From: Fen-999 sp035654135
GTDB lineage: Bacteria > Pseudomonadota > Gammaproteobacteria > Burkholderiales > Rhodocyclaceae
DNA length: 23,272 nucleotides
Assembly: GCA_035654135.1 (NCBI GenBank)
Contig: DASRXN010000079.1
Coordinates: 1 to 23,272 of the forward strand
Direction: 5' to 3'
Shown: in pieces, positions 1 through 7,918 of the stretch
Layout: the number at the start of each line of letters is the position of its first letter
Numbering within the stretch: position 1 is the stretch's first letter
Translations under genes and position numbers: made by a program
Notes under the pieces: model-generated
The model's input: the letters and a program-made list of their open reading frames with translations, nothing else
Databases searched by the model: none
What the model was told of the DNA's origin: nothing

Positions 1-1
1 A

Positions 2-142
2 CTGATCGTGGTTCTCGGCGAGACCAGCGACAAGGCGACTCCCGGCTTGCGCATCGATGGCCGCCTGTCGCTACCGCCGCGACCGGCGCGCCTGCGCGCC
101 CTGCTCCACCATTTGCTGCTTGAGGAAGACGAAGAAGCCTAA
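2..142 (+). CDS. C-terminal fragment of a truncated gene, possibly a hybrid-kinase receiver domain
   Basis: An open frame runs in from the left edge and ends at TAA 140-142, giving 46 residues. The tail reads LPPRPARLRALLHHLL and then an acidic end. The pattern resembles the last helix of a receiver domain at the C-terminus of hybrid histidine kinases, which often read KP-x-RPARLRALL. If so, the conserved lysine before the proline is missing here, so the receiver may be degenerate. The neighbouring convergent gene is a response regulator, 27 bp away, which fits a sensor/regulator pair. The reading frame is fairly secure because the tail is low in stops and the spacing is tight. The function is tentative since only the extreme C-terminus is visible. 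Confidence 0.5.
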   Translation: MIVVLGETSDKATPGLRIDGRLSLPPRPARLRALLHHLLLEEDEEA

Positions 143-169
143 GCTGCGCTCAACTATGGCGGCTGGACG

Positions 170-805
170 CTATACTTTCAGGCGCTGCTTCTTCGCCAGC
201 AACAAGGCCTGTGAGCGGTTGGCCACGTTCATGGCCTTGAAGATCGCCGATACGTGGATCTTCACCGTGCCCTCGGTCACGTCCAGCAGTTCCGCGATCT
301 GGCGATTGGTCTTGCCCTGGGTCAGCAGTTCCAGCACCCGCGTCTGCCCCGGGGTCAAGCCATAGCGCTCGGCCACCGTCTTGCCGCGGCCACTGTCGCG
401 CGCCACCAGTTCGCGCAACTTCGGCGGCAGGAACACCTCGCCGGCCAGCACCTCGCGCAAGGCGCCCAGCATGGTTTCCGTAGAACTCGACTTCGGCACG
501 AAGCCCGACGCGCCCTGCTTCAAGGCCCGCGTCACGGTATCGGCATCGTCGAGTGCGGAAAGAATGACCACCGGGATCGTCGGAAAGCGCTTGCGGATCA
601 CGCCCAGCAGGGCCATGCCGCTAGTGCCGGGCAGCATCAGGTCGAGCAGCACCATATCCACGTCGTCATTGGTCGCCAGCAGATCCATGCCCACTTCGGC
701 ATCGGCGGCGCCCAGGGCCTTCACCCCCGGCTCCAGGCCCCTCAACGCCTGCAGCAGACCTTCGCGCACCATGGCGTGATCTTCGATCACCAACAACTTG
801 AGCAT
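170..805 (-). CDS. LuxR/NarL-family response regulator
   Basis: A 211-residue two-domain transcription factor. The receiver domain (about residues 1-120) has the acidic pair E8/D9, phosphoacceptor D55 in LLDLMLPG, S83 and K105. A LuxR-type helix-turn-helix (about 148-205) follows, with the typical LTPGQTRVLELL and TNRQIAELL segments. It should bind DNA after phosphorylation by a sensor kinase. An upstream extension of the frame is open, but the start at 805 is preferred: it begins directly with the receiver strand MLKLLVIEDH and has a GGAAGGGAAG ribosome site just upstream. The partner kinase may be the truncated gene at the left edge; this is inferred from position only. The target genes are unknown. 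Confidence 0.92.
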   Translation of the reverse strand: MLKLLVIEDHAMVREGLLQALRGLEPGVKALGAADAEVGMDLLATNDDVDMVLLDLMLPGTSGMALLGVIRKRFPTIPVVILSALDDADTVTRALKQGASGFVPKSSSTETMLGALREVLAGEVFLPPKLRELVARDSGRGKTVAERYGLTPGQTRVLELLTQGKTNRQIAELLDVTEGTVKIHVSAIFKAMNVANRSQALLLAKKQRLKV

Positions 806-940
806 TGATGCTTCCCTTCCGCGCCGCATTATGACGTCTGGCAGTCTAGCGCGAAATGCCAGCCGCGACACGACGGCCGGAGGACCCACGCCACCACGGC
901 ACGGTGCCATAATGGAACGGTCAACCATCCGGAGTTCGCC
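806..940. promoter_or_regulatory. divergent promoter region between response regulator and phaM
   Basis: A 135-bp spacer separates two divergent starts. CATAAT occurs on the plus strand at 908-913, 27 bases before the phaM start, and also on the minus strand at 828-833, 22 bases before the regulator start. Both fit a -10 element (5 of 6), but no convincing -35 hexamer lies 16-18 bases upstream of either. The phaM ribosome site GGAG is at 931-934. Promoter placement is weakly supported. Confidence 0.3.
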
Positions 941-1354
941 ATGTCCAACCTGCCGCCCGATCAAGACCCGCTCGAATTCATGAAGAGCTTCTGGGGCAAC
1001 CTGGGTTTCCCGTTGCCCGGCATGGTCACTCCGACCGTGGATACCGATGAGCTCGGTCGCCGCATCACCGATCTCAAGGCTGTGGAAGGCTGGCTGAAGA
1101 CCAATCTCTCGATGCTGCAGATGACCATTCAGGGCCTGGAAATGCAGCGCGCGACCCTGGCGACGCTGCAAACCATGAGTCAGGCGGCCGGCAGCCGGGA
1201 ACAAAACGCCAATCCCTTCGCCAATCCCTCGCTCTGGCCCTGGAACTTCATGCAGTCGTCACCTGCCGCTGAAGCGCCTGCCCAGGCCTCACCGGAACCT
1301 CAGCCGGAGCCCTCGACAAAGTCGTCAACGGCCAAGCGCAAGCCAAAGGGGTAG
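941..1354 (+). CDS. phaM: PhaM-family polyhydroxyalkanoate granule regulatory protein
   Basis: A 137-residue protein. The N-terminal half contains the segments DPLEFMKSFWGNLG and LKAVEGWLKTNLSMLQMTIQ, which I recognise as the PhaM family. In Ralstonia eutropha PhaM binds and activates PHA synthase and tethers PHA granules to the nucleoid. The C-terminal third is low-complexity, rich in Ala, Pro, Ser and Glu, and ends in a basic AKRKPKG tail. Basic tails of this kind bind DNA in PhaM. GGAG at 931-934 supports the ATG at 941. No other PHA gene is adjacent, although a PHB-depolymerase-like hydrolase lies about 15 kb away. Its last 30 bp overlap the convergent AEC permease gene. Confidence 0.85.
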   Translation: MSNLPPDQDPLEFMKSFWGNLGFPLPGMVTPTVDTDELGRRITDLKAVEGWLKTNLSMLQMTIQGLEMQRATLATLQTMSQAAGSREQNANPFANPSLWPWNFMQSSPAAEAPAQASPEPQPEPSTKSSTAKRKPKG

Positions 1355-2221
1355 CGTCACCGTCGCCGCCAGCGTGCTGGCAGAGATCAGCCATGCCACG
1401 CTGCGGCCGTCGCCTCCCATCCGTTGCGCCAGGATATAGGCGGAGCTGGCGGTCGGCAGGGCAGCGTAGGCCAGAGCGATGCCCAGGTAAGTGCCATTCA
1501 GGTCCATCAGGCGGCCGAACGTCAAGGCCGCCACGGGCAGCGCCAGCAGCTTGACCGCCAGGAACCAACTGGCAGCGCCATAGCCGCCACCCGGCTTGCC
1601 AGTCAGCTTGAGCGCGGCACCGACCGCCAGCAAGCCGAGCGCAATCGCCGCCTCGGCCAGGCGCCCGAGGAACTGCGCCGCCGGCCCGGGCAGTGTCAGT
1701 CCCGAGACATTCCACAGCAGACCGGCCAGCGTGCCCAGGACCAGCGGATTCTTCGCCAGTTCGCGCCACAGGTTGACGCCGCCATGGCGGGCCAGCATAC
1801 CGACGGCAGCGATATTGGCCGGCGGCACCATAGCGCCGGTCAGAAGGCCCATGGCCGCGATTCCTTCCGCGCCATACAGCTTCACCGCCACCGCCAGGCC
1901 GATATAGGTGTTGAAACGAAAAGCGCACTGGAACTGCGAGGCAAAGGACGCCGGCGACATCGCAAACAGCCAGCGCGCCATGGCGCCGAGCACCATGCCG
2001 GTCATCATGGTCAGCAGCCCTGTCGCCAACAGCGGCGCAGCCGTCGCCCAGGCCAGATTCGCGCGCGCCAGCGAATTGAACAGAAGTGCCGGGAAGAGAA
2101 CGAAATAGACGAGCTTTTCGAGTCCTGTCCAGAAATGGTCGCCCAGATGCAGCCCGCGCCTCAGCGCATAGCCAAGCAGGATGAGGAGAAAATCGGGAAG
2201 AAGGGCGAGAGCAGTCGGCAC
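1325..2221 (-). CDS. AEC-family (auxin efflux carrier type) permease
   Basis: A 298-residue integral membrane protein with roughly 8-10 hydrophobic segments. The N-terminus LPDFLLILLGYALRR and the later FNTYIGLAVA segment are typical of AEC carriers (COG0679), which move small carboxylates or related anions; length is typical for the family. It starts with GTG, only 3 bp after the racemase stop, so it is the last gene of the operon and probably translationally coupled. The context suggests movement of a substrate, intermediate or product of the same pathway. Direction and substrate cannot be read from sequence. The 3' end overlaps phaM, and no terminator is visible after it. Confidence 0.85.
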   Translation of the reverse strand: MPTALALLPDFLLILLGYALRRGLHLGDHFWTGLEKLVYFVLFPALLFNSLARANLAWATAAPLLATGLLTMMTGMVLGAMARWLFAMSPASFASQFQCAFRFNTYIGLAVAVKLYGAEGIAAMGLLTGAMVPPANIAAVGMLARHGGVNLWRELAKNPLVLGTLAGLLWNVSGLTLPGPAAQFLGRLAEAAIALGLLAVGAALKLTGKPGGGYGAASWFLAVKLLALPVAALTFGRLMDLNGTYLGIALAYAALPTASSAYILAQRMGGDGRSVAWLISASTLAATVTLPLWLALGR

Positions 2222-2224
2222 GGG

Positions 2225-3427
2225 CTAGATTATGCCCGCCGCCTTCAGTCTCGCAATTTCGGATTCTACGTAGCCGGCCTCACGCAGGATGACGTCGCTG
2301 TCGGCGCCCAATCCGGGAGCAGATCGGCGGATCCGGAAGTCGAAGCCCGACAGCCGGAAGGGCGGGGCAAGTTGGGTCAGCCCATCGGCGTCCACGGTCA
2401 TACCGCGCGCCTTCAACTGCGGATGCTCCATCGCCTCGTCGAAAGTCAGTACTGGCGTGACGCCACAATCGACACGGGAGAATTTCTCCTCCCAAAAGGC
2501 AAGTGGCTGGGTGGAAAAAATCGCCGCCAGTTCATCGCGTACCCTGGCAGCCCGCTCGCCGCCGACAAAGCCCTCCGACTTGAGATCGGGCCGCGCCAGC
2601 GTGTCGCAGAACAACTCCCAGAACTTCGGCTCCAGCGCCCCTACCGCCATGTAGCGATCGTCCCGTGTCCGGTAAATGCCATAGCCCGGCAGTGCGCCGG
2701 ACAACAAATCGTTTCCGCGAGGCAAGGGCTTGCCATGCACCAGTGTCGCCAGCAGCGGCGAATAGGCATGGGCGAACACGGCGTCGGTCATGGCGACATC
2801 GACGTAACGTCCCTCGCCGCTCACCTTGGCCGCGATCACGGCAGCGAGAATGCCGGCGACGGCAGTCATGGCGCCGCCGAGCAGATCGCCGATCTGGAAG
2901 TTGGGCAGCGCCGGCGTTCCGCCGGCAGTACCGATCTGATCGAGCACGCCGGCCGTGGCGACGTAATTGATGTCGTGGCCGGCCCGGTCGCGCCAGGGGC
3001 CGTCCTGGCCGTAACCAGTGATGGCGCAATAGACGATGCGCGGGTTGATCGCGCGCACCGCTTCGTAGCCAACGCCCAGGCGATCCACCACCCCCGGCCG
3101 GAAGCCCTCGACAATGACGTCGGCGTCCCTGGCCAGCCGCAGGAAGACATCGACGCCCTCCTGGCGCTTGAGGTCGAGGCGCAGGCCGCGCTTGTTGCGA
3201 TTGACGATGCGGAAGAAGTAGCTGTCTTCGCCCGGACCGGCGCCGACGCCCATACTACGGGCGTAATCGCCGGCGCCAATGTCCTCGATCTTGATCACGT
3301 CCGCGCCAAGATCGGCCAGGTGCAGCGTGCATACCGGGCCGGGCAGCAGACGCGTCAGATCGAGCACGCGCAAACCGGCCAGCGGCGCGTCAGTCGTACT
3401 TCCGGAGGTCTTCAATGACTTTGCCAT
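2225..3427 (-). CDS. alpha-methylacyl-CoA racemase, CaiB/BaiF family
   Basis: A 400-residue class III CoA-transferase-fold protein. Segments typical of the family are LAGLRVLDLTRLLPGP, RNKRGLRLDLK, GHDINYVATAG and GEGRYVDVAM. The three catalytic positions known from M. tuberculosis MCR (His126, Asp156, Glu241) match H151, D181 and E266, with the same spacings of 30 and 85 residues. This favours racemase over plain CoA-transfer. Such enzymes interconvert the 2R and 2S forms of 2-methylacyl-CoA thioesters so that beta-oxidation can proceed. The chosen ATG at 3427 overlaps the upstream PaaK-like gene by 38 bp; a TTG at 3415 is an alternative. A 2-arylpropionyl-CoA epimerase is a close functional alternative. 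Confidence 0.87.
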   Translation of the reverse strand: MAKSLKTSGSTTDAPLAGLRVLDLTRLLPGPVCTLHLADLGADVIKIEDIGAGDYARSMGVGAGPGEDSYFFRIVNRNKRGLRLDLKRQEGVDVFLRLARDADVIVEGFRPGVVDRLGVGYEAVRAINPRIVYCAITGYGQDGPWRDRAGHDINYVATAGVLDQIGTAGGTPALPNFQIGDLLGGAMTAVAGILAAVIAAKVSGEGRYVDVAMTDAVFAHAYSPLLATLVHGKPLPRGNDLLSGALPGYGIYRTRDDRYMAVGALEPKFWELFCDTLARPDLKSEGFVGGERAARVRDELAAIFSTQPLAFWEEKFSRVDCGVTPVLTFDEAMEHPQLKARGMTVDADGLTQLAPPFRLSGFDFRIRRSAPGLGADSDVILREAGYVESEIARLKAAGII

Positions 3428-4622
3428 CGTTGGCCAGGCTGCCCGGCGGCACGAAAACAACCTCGCCGCGCAGCTTGGTTACATCGCGGATGCTTTCTGC
3501 CACGGCCTTCGCCAGCACATCGGCAGCAGGTGCCTCGCAGTGCAGCGTCATGGTGTCGACACCTTCGGAGTTGGTCACCACCAGCCGCGCGCGACCGATC
3601 TCGGGATGGCGCTTGAGGATCGTCGCTACCTGCTCGGGATGGACGAACATGCCCTTGACCTTGGTGGTCTGATCGGCCCGCCCCAGCCAACCCCTGATTC
3701 GGGTGTTGGTGCGTCCGCAAGGAGAAACACCCGGCAGCAGCGCCGACAGGTCGCCAGTGCCGAAGCGAATCAACGGATAATCCGGGTTGAAGCTGGTGAT
3801 CACCACCTCGCCCACTTCGCCCTCGGCAACCGGATCGCCGGTGCCGGAACGGACGATCTCCAGTATCAGTTCTTCGTCCAGCACCATGCCCTGGTGCGCG
3901 TCGGTCTCGTAGGCGATCATACCGAGATCTGCCGACGCATAGGCCTGGAACACGTCGATGCCCCGCCCGGCAAAGAACTGCTTCTGGGCGGGAAACAGCG
4001 CCTCGCCGGAAACGATGGCGCGCCTGAGCGACGAGACGTCGGCCTTCATCTCGTCGGCCTTTTCCAGAATGATTTTGAGGAAGCTCGGCGTGCCGACGTA
4101 CGCGACCGGCCGGAATGACTGGATGGCCTGCACCTGCATTTCGGTCTGGCCGACGCCGGCCGGAAACACCGGGCAGCCAAGGCGGCGGGCGCCGCCATCG
4201 ACCATGAAACCGGCGGGCGTGAAGTGGTAGGAGAAAGTGTTGTGCACCAGGTCGCCGGCGCGCATGCCGGCCGCATACATGGCGCGACCGAAGCGCCACC
4301 AATCGGAACCAACACCCTCGGGATCGGCGATCGGGCCGGGCGACGAGAACACATGCGCCAGTCCCGCCATCGGTGTCGCTGTCAGCCCGCCGAAGGGCGG
4401 CGTCTTGCGTTGCAGTTCGAGCAACTGATGCTTGCGTACCACCGGCAGTTTCGCCAGCACGGCGCGCGACGCCACGCTCGCCGCATCGACATGCGCCAGC
4501 GACCCGGCGTAGTGCGACGACTGACTTTTCGCATGGGCGATCTGTGCCGGCAGGCGGGCAAACAGGTCGCGCTCGCGCTCTTCGGGCGAGCGCGTCTCAA
4601 GTCTGTCGAAATGTCCGCTCAC
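3390..4622 (-). CDS. PaaK-like adenylate-forming enzyme (phenylacetate-CoA ligase family)
   Basis: A 410-residue protein of the COG1541/PaaK type. Visible landmarks are the N-terminal LETRSPEERERDL, the core AYVGTPSFLKIIL, the lid-side acidic motif RFGTGDLS and the hinge GRADQTTKVKGMFVHPEQV. The usual P-loop (SSGTTG-type) is replaced by SSPGPIADPEG at residues 93-103, so ATP handling may differ or be lost. The family activates aromatic or related acids to CoA thioesters via an acyl-AMP. The start is GTG at 4622, overlapping the livF stop as GTGA. A second GTG at 4631 has an AGGAAG closer upstream and cannot be excluded. It overlaps the racemase gene by 38 bp at its 3' end. Confidence 0.85.
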   Translation of the reverse strand: MSGHFDRLETRSPEERERDLFARLPAQIAHAKSQSSHYAGSLAHVDAASVASRAVLAKLPVVRKHQLLELQRKTPPFGGLTATPMAGLAHVFSSPGPIADPEGVGSDWWRFGRAMYAAGMRAGDLVHNTFSYHFTPAGFMVDGGARRLGCPVFPAGVGQTEMQVQAIQSFRPVAYVGTPSFLKIILEKADEMKADVSSLRRAIVSGEALFPAQKQFFAGRGIDVFQAYASADLGMIAYETDAHQGMVLDEELILEIVRSGTGDPVAEGEVGEVVITSFNPDYPLIRFGTGDLSALLPGVSPCGRTNTRIRGWLGRADQTTKVKGMFVHPEQVATILKRHPEIGRARLVVTNSEGVDTMTLHCEAPAADVLAKAVAESIRDVTKLRGEVVFVPPGSLANDGKVIEDLRKYD

Positions 4623-5422
4623 GCCAACCACCGCTTCCTGCGCCGGTAGTGCTTCACGTCGCGGAAACTCTTGCGGCCGTGCGACGACAGGCCGAGATAG
4701 AACTCCTTGACGTCCTCGTTATCGCGCAGACCGGCCGCTTCGCCTTCCATGACCACGCGACCGTTCTCGAGGATGTAGCCGAAGTCGGCGTAGCGCAGCG
4801 CGACCATGGTGTTCTGCTCGGCGAGCAGGAAGCTCACCTTCTCGCGCTGGTTTAGGTCGCGCACGATCTCGAAGATCTCCTCGACGATCTGCGGTGCCAG
4901 GCCCATCGACGGTTCGTCGAGCAGAATGGTCTGCGGACCGGCCATCAGCGCGCGGCCGATGGCCGTCATCTGCTGCTCGCCGCCTGAGGTGTAGCCAGCC
5001 TGCGACGCGCGCCGCTGCTTGAGACGCGGGAAGTAGGTGTAGACCTTCTCCAGACTCTGCTTAAGTTCCGCCCGCGACTGCGAACGGGTGTAAGCGCCCG
5101 TCAGCAGGTTCTCCTCGACCGTCAGGTGGGCAAAGCAGTGTCGCCCTTCCATCACCTGGATGATGCCGCCGCGCACGAGGTCGTTGGGCGTCAGCTGGTC
5201 GACGCGCTTGCCTTCGAACTCGATGCTGCCCTTGGTCACCTCGCCGCGCTCGGCGCGCAGCAGGTTCGAGATTGCTTTCAGGGTCGTGGTCTTGCCGGCA
5301 CCGTTGGCACCAAGCAGGGCGACGATTTTGCCCTTCGGCAGCTCAAGGGAAACGCCCTTGAGGACCAGAATGACGTGGTCGTAGATGACCTCGATGTTGT
5401 TGATGCTGAGATAGGCGCTCAT
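4619..5422 (-). CDS. livF: LIV-type ABC transporter ATP-binding protein (LivF-like)
   Basis: A 267-residue ABC ATPase of the branched-chain amino acid (HAAT/LIV) family. Walker A is GANGAGKT at residues 38-45, the signature is TSGGEQQ at about 145-151, Walker B is TILLDEPSMG from about 165, and the LLAEQN segment carries the Gln usual in LivF in place of the H-loop His. With LivG it powers import through LivH/LivM. A basic C-terminal extension ending YRRRKRWLA goes beyond the usual end of the domain. It is preceded by a strong intercistronic hairpin and overlaps the PaaK-like gene by 4 bp. In this context the cargo is more likely an organic acid than an amino acid. Confidence 0.93.
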   Translation of the reverse strand: MSAYLSINNIEVIYDHVILVLKGVSLELPKGKIVALLGANGAGKTTTLKAISNLLRAERGEVTKGSIEFEGKRVDQLTPNDLVRGGIIQVMEGRHCFAHLTVEENLLTGAYTRSQSRAELKQSLEKVYTYFPRLKQRRASQAGYTSGGEQQMTAIGRALMAGPQTILLDEPSMGLAPQIVEEIFEIVRDLNQREKVSFLLAEQNTMVALRYADFGYILENGRVVMEGEAAGLRDNEDVKEFYLGLSSHGRKSFRDVKHYRRRKRWLA

Positions 5423-5439
5423 ATTCGCTCTCGACCGGA

Positions 5440-5466
5440 TCAGCGGTGGCGTACCGCCACCGCTGA
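5440..5466 (-). promoter_or_regulatory. intercistronic hairpin between binding-protein gene and livF
   Basis: CAGCGGTGGCG and CGCCACCGCTG form a perfect 11-bp inverted repeat around a 3-base TAC loop, plus one flanking T-A pair. It occupies most of the 52-bp gap between the binding-protein stop (5475) and the livF start (5422). No T-run follows on the minus strand, so it is not a standard intrinsic terminator. In ABC operons such hairpins often protect the binding-protein mRNA and lower downstream expression; that role is inferred here. Confidence 0.7.
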
Positions 5467-5474
5467 CTTTCAGG

Positions 5475-6803
5475 TCACTTCTCCTTGCTGCAATCGCGCG
5501 GCGTAATGCCCTTTTCCTTGGCGTACTTGGCCGCGTCGGCCTGGAACAGCGGGTGGATCAGCGCCTTGTTGCCCTCGATCCAGTCGGTCAGCGGCACCCA
5601 CTTGGCGCCGTCCCACTGCTGGAGCTTCACCTTGCCCGAGCCTTCGTGGTTGCTGCACGAAGTCTTCACTTCCGGCAGCAGACCGGTGGCGCCGAGCTGT
5701 TTCAGGCGCGCCTCGGTCAGGTTCAGGTTCTCCAGGCCCCAGCGCACCTGCTCGCCGTTCATCGCCTTGCCCTTGCCGTACTTGGCCTGGGCGGCGCGAA
5801 TGGCTTCCACCGACAGCACGGCCGCGGAAACGCCGCGGTTGTAGAGGATGGTGCCCAGCTTGGAGGTGTCCTTGAGGTTGCCCTTGCCGGCGCCATAGAC
5901 CGTCTTCTCGATGTCGGCGATCAGCGGCACGGCCTTGCCGGAAACGTTCCAGGTGGCGGACATGTAGCCCTTGGCAGCATCGCCGGCCGGGATGACATCC
6001 TCCTCGGAACCGGCCCACCAGGAACCGATCATCTTCTCGCGCGGGAAGCCCATCTTCTGCGCGGTCTTGATGGCGGTCATGTTCATCACGCCCCAGCCCC
6101 ACATGATCACGTAGTCGGGCTGTTCCTGACGGATGCGCTGCCACTGCGCGCCCTGTTCGTTGCCCGGGTGCGCGACCGGAATTTGCACCAGCGTGAACTT
6201 GTTGAGCTTCGACTCGGCTTCCAGCGCCAGGATCGGCTCCTTGCCATAGGCGGAGTCATGGTAGAGGAAGACGATCTTCTTGCCAGTGAGGTTGCCGCCG
6301 TTCTTGTCCTTGAGGAACTTGATGATGGCCGAGGCCTGCATCTGGTAAGTCGTCACCAGCGGGAAGGCCCAGGGGAAGACCGAGCCGTCCACCGCCGATG
6401 TCAATCCGTAACCCATCATGGCCAGCGGCAACTTGTCGGCGGCGGTCTTGTCCACCAGCGCGTAGGAAATACCGGTGGACATGGTATGGATAGGGCCCGG
6501 CGCCTTCTGCGCCTTCGACTTCATGCGCTCGTAGCATTCCACGCCCTTGGCCGTGTTGTACTCGGTCTCGCATTCCTCCCACGTGTTCTGCACGCCATCT
6601 ATGCCGCCCTTCATGTTCACGTAGGAAAGGTAGTCAATGAAGCCGCCGTAAAACGACTGGCCGTTGGCGCCGTAGGGACCGACCCGGTAGGAGGGCAGCA
6701 TGAAGAACTGCTCCTCGGCTGCCTGGGCTGAAGGCGCGGTACTGGCGAGCAGCGCCGCGGCAATGGATGAAGCAATGACGAGTTTCTTGAGTTTGTTGAT
6801 CAT
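5475..6803 (-). CDS. periplasmic substrate-binding protein of LIV-type ABC transporter
   Basis: A 442-residue protein with a clear Sec signal peptide: basic start MINKLKK, hydrophobic core, and probable cleavage after SAQA near residue 28. The mature part is a type I periplasmic binding protein of the LivK-like class, with segments such as GGFIDYLSYVN, KKIVFLYHDSAYGKEP and PDYVIMWGWG. Cysteines at 78 and 90, with two more near the C-terminus, could form disulfides in the periplasm. It is longer than LivK itself, as is usual for binding proteins in clusters with acyl-CoA ligases. GAGGAG lies just upstream of the ATG. The ligand is unknown; operon context suggests a carboxylic acid. Confidence 0.92.
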   Translation of the reverse strand: MINKLKKLVIASSIAAALLASTAPSAQAAEEQFFMLPSYRVGPYGANGQSFYGGFIDYLSYVNMKGGIDGVQNTWEECETEYNTAKGVECYERMKSKAQKAPGPIHTMSTGISYALVDKTAADKLPLAMMGYGLTSAVDGSVFPWAFPLVTTYQMQASAIIKFLKDKNGGNLTGKKIVFLYHDSAYGKEPILALEAESKLNKFTLVQIPVAHPGNEQGAQWQRIRQEQPDYVIMWGWGVMNMTAIKTAQKMGFPREKMIGSWWAGSEEDVIPAGDAAKGYMSATWNVSGKAVPLIADIEKTVYGAGKGNLKDTSKLGTILYNRGVSAAVLSVEAIRAAQAKYGKGKAMNGEQVRWGLENLNLTEARLKQLGATGLLPEVKTSCSNHEGSGKVKLQQWDGAKWVPLTDWIEGNKALIHPLFQADAAKYAKEKGITPRDCSKEK

Positions 6804-6838
6804 GATTGTCTCCTCTTCGTTAGCGTTGTATTAGGTGG

Positions 6839-7915
6839 TTAATGCGGGAATGGCCACAGACGCAGCTTCTCCTTGCCGATCTGCCACAGGCGCGCCAGCC
6901 CATGCGGCTCGACGATCAGGAAGAACATGATCAGGGCGCCGAACACCATCAACTGGATGTGCGACACCGTGGCGCCTTCGAAGGGCAAATGCAGCAGGCC
7001 CGACAGCCAGGGCAGGGAAATATCGAGGAAAATCGGCAGCAGCAGGATGAAGGCCGCGCCGAGGAAGCTGCCGAGGATGCTGCCGACGCCGCCGACGATG
7101 ATCATGAACAGGATCTTGAACGACAGGTCGAGCGAGAAGCCGTCCGGCTCCACCGAGCCGAGGTAGCAGAAGGCATAGAGTGCTCCGGCAACGCCGCAAT
7201 AGAAGGAACTGACGGCGAAGGCCAGCAGCTTGGTGTGCATCAGCCGGATGCCGATCACTTCCGCCGCCACGTCCATGTCGCGCACGGCCATCCAGGCGCG
7301 GCCTGTCGTCGAGCGCACCATGTTCTTGGCTGCCAGCGCCATCAGCGACACCAGCGTGAGCACCAGCAGGTAGCGCGCGGGCGGTGTGTCGAATTTGTAG
7401 CCCAGAATCTCGACGTCCGGTACCGAGATCACGCCCGACGATGAGTTGTTCGAGAGGTAGGGGAACTTGGTCAGGCACCAGACGATGAAGAACTGCGCCG
7501 CCAGCGTCGCCACGGCGAGGTAGAAGCCCTTGATGCGCAGGCTCGGCAGACCGAACAGTATGCCGACGCCCGCCGCCGTCAGGCCGGCAAGGATGAAGGA
7601 CACCAGGATCGGCATGCCTTCCACGCGGACATGGAAATTGTAGGCGGCATAGGCGCCAATGGCCATGAAGGCTGCCGACCCCAACGACAACTGCCCTGCG
7701 TAGCCGGTCAGGATGTTGAGACCCAGCGCAGCGAGGGAAAAGATCAGGAATGGAATCAGGATGGCATTGAACCAGTAGCTGCCGGCCACGAGCGGCACGA
7801 CAACGAATGCGACCACCAGCAGGATGGCGATGCCGATGCGATCCTGGCGGATCGGGAAGATCTGCTGGTCGGCGGCGTAGCTGGTCTTGAATTGACCGGT
7901 TTCTCTGTAGAACAT
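6839..7915 (-). CDS. livM: LIV-type ABC transporter permease (LivM-like)
   Basis: A 358-residue inner-membrane permease. Family landmarks are ALGLNILTGYAGQLSLGSAAFMAIGAY near the N-terminal third, the cytoplasmic loop GRAWMAVRDMDVAAEVIGI that contacts the ATPases, and IIVGGVGSILGSFLGA near the C-terminus. The N-terminus MFYRETGQFKTSYAADQ, before the first membrane segment, is characteristic of LivM proteins in acyl-CoA-ligase-linked clusters. It starts 3 bp after the livH stop and has no strong ribosome site, so coupling to livH is likely. It forms the translocation pore with LivH. Confidence 0.94.
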   Translation of the reverse strand: MFYRETGQFKTSYAADQQIFPIRQDRIGIAILLVVAFVVVPLVAGSYWFNAILIPFLIFSLAALGLNILTGYAGQLSLGSAAFMAIGAYAAYNFHVRVEGMPILVSFILAGLTAAGVGILFGLPSLRIKGFYLAVATLAAQFFIVWCLTKFPYLSNNSSSGVISVPDVEILGYKFDTPPARYLLVLTLVSLMALAAKNMVRSTTGRAWMAVRDMDVAAEVIGIRLMHTKLLAFAVSSFYCGVAGALYAFCYLGSVEPDGFSLDLSFKILFMIIVGGVGSILGSFLGAAFILLLPIFLDISLPWLSGLLHLPFEGATVSHIQLMVFGALIMFFLIVEPHGLARLWQIGKEKLRLWPFPH

Positions 7916-7918
7916 GGC

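Noticed and set aside
1424..3418. Long open frame (664 codons) on the plus strand opposite the permease and racemase
   Set aside because: Composition is rich in Arg, Gln and Gly with no domain; it mirrors high-GC codon bias of real genes on the other strand.
5553..6731. Open frame (392 codons) opposite the binding-protein gene
   Set aside because: Shadow of a gene with a clear signal peptide and family motifs.
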